DNA of 9,046 bases from NCBI GenBank assembly GCA_949427775.1, contig CASQEL010000060.1, positions 1 to 9,046 on the forward strand, given 5' to 3'. The notes beneath the pieces are model-generated. The model saw nothing but the letters and a program-made list of their open reading frames with translations, was not told the origin of the DNA and did not search any database. The translations under genes and the position numbers were made by a program. This DNA comes from an uncultured Desulfovibrionaceae bacterium (GTDB taxonomy: Bacteria > Desulfobacterota > Desulfovibrionia > Desulfovibrionales > Desulfovibrionaceae). Positions 5,948 to 9,046 of the stretch are shown one piece after another (the first letter of the stretch is position 1; each line of letters begins with the position of its first letter).

Positions 5948-6952
5948 ATGCATAAAGAAACTACGGATTCCCTGACCTTCAGCTTCAGCCCGCTCCCGGA
6001 GAGCGCCGCAAAACCGGAAAACGGCGCGGACGCGACCTCCTGTACCGCCTGTCCCTGGCGGCACATCCCCCCCTATCCCTGGGCATTGCCCCGAAAACCG
6101 TTCCGCAAACGGCATCCGCTGCTTTTCTGGGGCCTGGCGACGCTGTTGCTTCTGATCGGCCTGGGAGCCTATCTGGGCCGCGGCGACGATCTCTCCGGCG
6201 GCGACAAGCTGGCTGTGGTGCGCGTGGAAGGAATGATCGCCGACACCCGGCCCCTGCTGGCCTGGATAGACAAGGTGCGACGCGCCCCGAACGTCAAGGG
6301 CGTGCTGCTGCGCATCGATTCTCCCGGCGGCGGCGCGGCGGCCTCGCAGGAACTCTACGAGGCCCTGCACGCCCTGTCCGCCCGCAAGCCCGTGGTGGCG
6401 TCCATGGGATCGGTGGCGGCTTCCGGCGGTCTCATGGCCGCCATGGGCGCTTCCTACGTGGTGGCCAACCCCTCCACGGTCACCGGTTCCATCGGGGTCA
6501 AAATGGAGCTGCCGCAGTTGCAGGGCCTAATGCAGAAAATCGGCGTCGGCCGGGAAAGCCTGAGCACCGGGCGCTTCAAGGACGCGGGCTCGCCCTTCCG
6601 GCCCCTGACGGCCGAGGAACGCACCTATCTGGACGGCGTTCTTCAGGATATGCACCGGCAATTCGTGGCTCTGGTGGCCGAAAACCGCAAACTGCCGCTG
6701 GAAAAGGTGCAGGCCATGGCCGACGGACGCATTTTCACCGGACGCGCGGCCAAAGCACTGGGGCTGGTGGACGAACTGGGCGGCCCGGACGCGGCCCTGC
6801 GCGAGCTCCGCAAGCAGACCGGCGTCGCCGCGTCCGTCCCGTTGCTGGAGCGCCCCAGGAAAAACAAACTCTGGAAGGAAGTGCTGGAAAGCGTCCTGGA
6901 TCTGGACCTGGATCAGGCCGCCGCGCGCACGCCCGCCTTTTTATTCCAGTGA
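5948..6952 (+). CDS. sppA: Signal peptide peptidase SppA, short 36K type (family S49)
   Basis: SppA is an inner-membrane serine protease that degrades signal peptides left after protein export. The 334-residue product has a cytoplasmic N-terminal stretch (1-56), one membrane segment (about 57-77, rich in Leu) and a single S49 protease domain outside. The domain includes RIDSPGGG (122-129), the nucleophile Ser159 in SVAASGG, TGSIGV (179-184) and the general-base Lys211 in GRFKDAGSPFRPL. The Ser-Lys dyad assignment follows the known S49 mechanism. With one protease domain it resembles the short bacillary and archaeal form rather than the double-domain E. coli protein. The N-terminal stretch is longer than expected and has Cys32 and Cys35 in SCTACPW, an unusual pair so close to the membrane. 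The gene follows rpsA after a terminator and converges with thiE. No confident promoter is visible. Confidence 0.93.
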   Translation: MHKETTDSLTFSFSPLPESAAKPENGADATSCTACPWRHIPPYPWALPRKPFRKRHPLLFWGLATLLLLIGLGAYLGRGDDLSGGDKLAVVRVEGMIADTRPLLAWIDKVRRAPNVKGVLLRIDSPGGGAAASQELYEALHALSARKPVVASMGSVAASGGLMAAMGASYVVANPSTVTGSIGVKMELPQLQGLMQKIGVGRESLSTGRFKDAGSPFRPLTAEERTYLDGVLQDMHRQFVALVAENRKLPLEKVQAMADGRIFTGRAAKALGLVDELGGPDAALRELRKQTGVAASVPLLERPRKNKLWKEVLESVLDLDLDQAAARTPAFLFQ

Positions 6953-7017
6953 TGGAGAAGCTGCCGCTCTGACGCGGCGGACATCCCGGACGCTTTCGGC
7001 AATGACAACTCCCCTTG

Positions 7018-7037
7018 AGCGTCGGCCACACGCTTTT
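7018..7037 (+). terminator. Weak candidate terminator after sppA
   Basis: The arm agcgt (7018-7022) pairs with acgct (7030-7034) around a 7-nt loop, and the sequence continues as ttt. It lies 65 nt after the sppA stop, in the 185-nt gap between the convergent sppA and thiE genes. A shorter gccgc/gcggc stem (6963-6978) precedes it. The stem is short, so the call is weak. I see no gene in 6953-7137 and no good terminator for thiE there. Confidence 0.25.
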
Positions 7038-7137
7038 GACCGGAGAGCATACCCGCCGGGCATGGCGTGCTCGCCTCCCGCCGATATGGAGTCCGATCGC
7101 CAGACGTCGTCGATGAAATTTTCCGTGCGGCCTCCGC

Positions 7138-7776
7138 TCACTCTCCGCGAGCGGCCGCGCGCACTTCCGCCACACGGGCGCGGATGTCTTCCGCGCCTAC
7201 CAGCTCGGACACCAGCGCGCAGCAACGCGCTCCATGACGGACGACCTCGGCGATGTTATGCCGTTTTATGCCCCCTATGGCCACAAAGGGCAGATCCATG
7301 TTGGCCGCGACCCAGTCCAGATACGCATACCCTACGGGGGCGCAGACGTCTTCCTTGGTCCGCGTGGCGAAGATGGGCCCCACGCCGATGTAGTCCGCCC
7401 CGGCGGCCACGGCGGCGCGGGCCTGTTCCGGGGTGTGCGTGGACAGGCCGATGATTTTATCCGGTCCCACCAGCGAGCGCACCGCCTCCACAGGCAGATC
7501 CTCCTGTCCCACGTGCACGCCGTCGGCGTCCACCAGCATGGCGATATCCACATGATCGTTCACGATGAAACATGCGCCCGCCTCCCGCGTCATACGGCGC
7601 AGTTCTCCGCACTGACGCAGCATTTCTCCGCCCTTCAGCTTCTTTTCCCGATACTGGAGAATCCTGACGCCCGCGTGCAGCAGCGCGGCGGCCACGTCCT
7701 CCACGGGACGCCCCAGGCTGAGGTTGGAATCGGTCAGGGCATACAGATCCGTTTCACCGGGCAGTATTCTGGGCAT
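7138..7776 (-). CDS. thiE: Thiamine-phosphate synthase
   Basis: ThiE couples the pyrimidine HMP diphosphate to the thiazole phosphate, giving thiamine phosphate and pyrophosphate in the cytosol. The 212-residue product has normal length for a stand-alone ThiE and the expected TIM-barrel motifs in order: QYREK (41-45), IVNDHVDIA (71-79) with N73 and D74, DGVHVGQEDLP (85-95) with the metal-binding D93, GLSTHT (110-115), DYIGVGPIFATRTK (128-141) and PFVAIGGI (163-170). The start at 7776 has GAGGA seven nt upstream. A longer start at 7875 would run back into the DUF362 gene and is not supported. The gene sits 28 nt downstream of the DUF362 gene and is probably co-transcribed with it. No other thi gene is present, and no TPP riboswitch elements (CTGAGA or ACCTGAT-like) are visible upstream. 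Confidence 0.95.
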   Translation of the reverse strand: MPRILPGETDLYALTDSNLSLGRPVEDVAAALLHAGVRILQYREKKLKGGEMLRQCGELRRMTREAGACFIVNDHVDIAMLVDADGVHVGQEDLPVEAVRSLVGPDKIIGLSTHTPEQARAAVAAGADYIGVGPIFATRTKEDVCAPVGYAYLDWVAANMDLPFVAIGGIKRHNIAEVVRHGARCCALVSELVGAEDIRARVAEVRAAARGE

Positions 7777-7783
7777 GGGTAGT

Positions 7784-7788
7784 TCCTC
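7784..7788 (-). promoter_or_regulatory. Ribosome binding site of thiE
   Basis: On the minus strand GAGGA stands 7 nt before the ATG at 7776-7774, in the 28-nt gap after the DUF362 stop. It fixes the thiE start. Confidence 0.65.
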
Positions 7789-7804
7789 GTGAAGGTTACA
7801 GGAT

Positions 7805-8779
7805 TCAGCGACGCAGGGACGCCCACACGCGGCGGCCCAGGCTCGCCAGCAACCGCCGGGGGCGAAAAGAGACATCGGCCAGTTCTTCGGGCATGCGGAA
7901 GCCCGTCGTCGCCACCGCGTCGGGAGACAGCAAGGGATAGCGCAAGGTTTCCGGGAGCGCGCCGGGCACGCCGCGCCGCAACAGAGCCGCCCAGAGCGGG
8001 ATCGCCTCCGGCCTCACGCCCAACACGACGCCCAGCGCCGTGTCCAGCCCCACGGCGGACGCCGAGGCCCCCAGGCATCCCAACGGAAACGGCTCGCCGC
8101 CGGACGGCCCGGTCACATGCATGGCCGTGACGCCATCCGCCACGGCGTGGACAGGGGGCAAGGCCTCGTACAGATCCGCCAGAGCGTCCGCGAAAGTTTC
8201 CAGGCGTTCCCCCTGCACGGTATGGGCCACAGCCTTGCGCAGCCCGCACACGCAACCGAACAGGTTTTTCACCGACAAGGTCAGCCGCATCTGGGCGTGA
8301 GCCTTGACCCTGGGCGCCGACACCAGCACGTCGCTTTCCAGCGCCAATCGAGAGACGCCCCATGTTCCCCCGGCCCGCAACGGCACGGGACGCGCCCTGT
8401 TCATGGGTTCCACCCGGACCCCCAGCGGAGCCAGCGCTTCGTCCAAACCGATATGCCGGGCCACCCCGCGGGCCGTGCCGAAGCCCGGCGAATCCGCCAC
8501 GCGAACCCGTGCTCCCTGCTCCAGCAGCCAGAGGCAGACGGCGCGCGTCACCTCGGGATGGGTGCAACTCAGGGGCGCGGCCCGCAATAAATTGGGCTTC
8601 ACCAGCACGCGGCGTCCCCGGACCGACGGCCAGGCGGCGGCTTCCAGAACACGGATCACGGCCGCCTGCACGGCGGCGCGGTCATAAGAGGAGCAACGTT
8701 CAAGCGCGACGGGAATGCTCCCCGCGTCGGACGCGGCGGCGCAAGAAGCGACGACATGAGGAGGAACGGCGGACATCAT
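7805..8779 (-). CDS. DUF362 domain protein, no ferredoxin domain
   Basis: The 324-residue product matches the DUF362 pattern (often annotated as an iron-sulfur-associated protein of unknown function): VLVKPNLL (58-65), ADSPGFG (95-101), a PRVKAH segment (156-161) followed by LTLSVKNLFGCVCG (166-179), and DGVTAMHVTGPSGG (215-228). Many relatives carry a C-terminal 4Fe-4S ferredoxin domain. Here the protein ends in an Arg-rich tail without clustered CxxCxxCxxxC ligands, so only the core is present. The CVC at 176-178 is the only close Cys pair. No signal peptide or clear membrane segment is seen. Two adjacent ATG codons (8779 and 8776) can start it, and neither has a convincing Shine-Dalgarno sequence. 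Substrate and reaction are unknown. It leads the likely DUF362-thiE operon, but no thiamine role can be read from its sequence. Confidence 0.85.
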   Translation of the reverse strand: MMSAVPPHVVASCAAASDAGSIPVALERCSSYDRAAVQAAVIRVLEAAAWPSVRGRRVLVKPNLLRAAPLSCTHPEVTRAVCLWLLEQGARVRVADSPGFGTARGVARHIGLDEALAPLGVRVEPMNRARPVPLRAGGTWGVSRLALESDVLVSAPRVKAHAQMRLTLSVKNLFGCVCGLRKAVAHTVQGERLETFADALADLYEALPPVHAVADGVTAMHVTGPSGGEPFPLGCLGASASAVGLDTALGVVLGVRPEAIPLWAALLRRGVPGALPETLRYPLLSPDAVATTGFRMPEELADVSFRPRRLLASLGRRVWASLRR

Positions 8780-8884
8780 ACAGCCGTTGTGCCGCGCCTT
8801 GTCCGCGCGGTCAAGCGCTTTCGAGACTCTTTCGGCCTTCCCGGGGGCAGGACTCGTTAGAGCGGTTCACGGTTGAAATACTCC

Positions 8885-8909
8885 AAAAGATGTGGGGCTC
8901 CGCCCCACA
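8885..8909 (-). terminator. Minus-strand intrinsic terminator upstream of the DUF362 gene
   Basis: The stem tgtggggc (8891-8898) with gccccaca (8902-8909) is perfect over 8 bp with a 3-nt loop. On the minus strand it is followed by TCTTTT (complement of 8885-8890). It would stop leftward transcription entering from beyond the right edge, so the DUF362-thiE pair probably starts from a promoter within 8780-8884. I could not identify one with confidence there. Confidence 0.65.
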
Positions 8910-8916
8910 CCTCGCC

Positions 8917-9046
8917 GGGGGCATCATGCCCCCCCCCGGATTGTTCAGTCCCTCCATTTTGCCGGCCGGCGCTTTGCGCCGGCCGGCCATCGGGGGTGCA
9001 GGGGAATCATTCCCCTGCCGGGGGGTTTGGGGGCGAGCAGCCCCCA
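8917..9046. repeat. Cluster of four further tandem hairpins at the right edge
   Basis: Four perfect palindromes follow each other: gggggca/tgccccc (8917-8933, loop tca), a 12-bp gccggccggcgc/gcgccggccggc (8961-8987, loop ttt), gcaggggaa/ttcccctgc (8998-9018, loop tca) and tgggggc/gccccca (9028-9046, loop gagca). With the terminator at 8891-8909 this makes five in about 155 bp, four of them with three-base loops. The linkers contain runs of G or C. No reading frame of interest crosses the region. It looks like a compound intergenic repeat and probably continues past the window. Confidence 0.7.

Noticed and set aside
7777..7804. TPP riboswitch before thiE
   Set aside because: The gap is only 28 nt, and no TPP aptamer elements are visible there or upstream of the DUF362 gene.
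7734..8567. Second minus-strand frame over the DUF362 gene
   Set aside because: Gly/Arg-rich without motifs, while the alternative frame carries clear DUF362 motifs.
8885..9046. CRISPR array
   Set aside because: The repeated units are hairpins of different sequence without a constant repeat or even spacers, and no cas gene is present.

Overview
The window is GC-rich, chromosomal-looking bacterial DNA with strongly GC-biased third codon positions. Every recognisable gene is a core or near-core function. There is no transposase, integrase, phage gene, CRISPR array, tRNA or rRNA. A six-domain ribosomal protein S1, a RimO-type methylthiotransferase and an SppA peptidase indicate a Gram-negative bacterium. 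Gene content and composition suggest a sulfate-reducing Desulfovibrio-like deltaproteobacterium, but this is inferred from overall impression and not shown by any diagnostic gene.

Layout, left to right. Positions 1-317 hold no convincing complete gene: a near-perfect AT-rich palindrome (17-41), a GC hairpin with a U-tract only on the minus strand (73-94), a looser hairpin (156-205), and perhaps the last codons of an upstream gene. The plus-strand block follows: rimO (318-1607); a long-chain acyl-CoA ligase with an unusual helical C-terminal tail (1694-3805); rpsA for ribosomal protein S1 (4024-5742) with its own candidate promoter and a strong intrinsic terminator (5763-5795); and the membrane peptidase sppA (5948-6952), preceded by a long imperfect palindrome (5876-5916).

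Converging on these from the right are two minus-strand genes, probably one operon: a DUF362 protein (8779-7805) followed 28 nt later by thiE (7776-7138). The right edge (8885-9046) is a non-coding run of five consecutive hairpins. The one nearest DUF362 is a minus-strand terminator, so it isolates the DUF362-thiE pair from whatever lies beyond the window.

Functionally, RimO modifies ribosomal protein S12 and S1 brings mRNA to the 30S subunit, so two translation genes flank the lipid-activation gene. I see no evidence that the three form a dedicated system. SppA clears signal-peptide remnants from the inner membrane. ThiE joins the two halves of thiamine phosphate. I did not find a clear new multi-gene system. 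The most unusual items are the LEA/apolipoprotein-like 11-residue repeats fused to the acyl-CoA ligase, the hairpin cluster at the right edge, and the structured leader of sppA.
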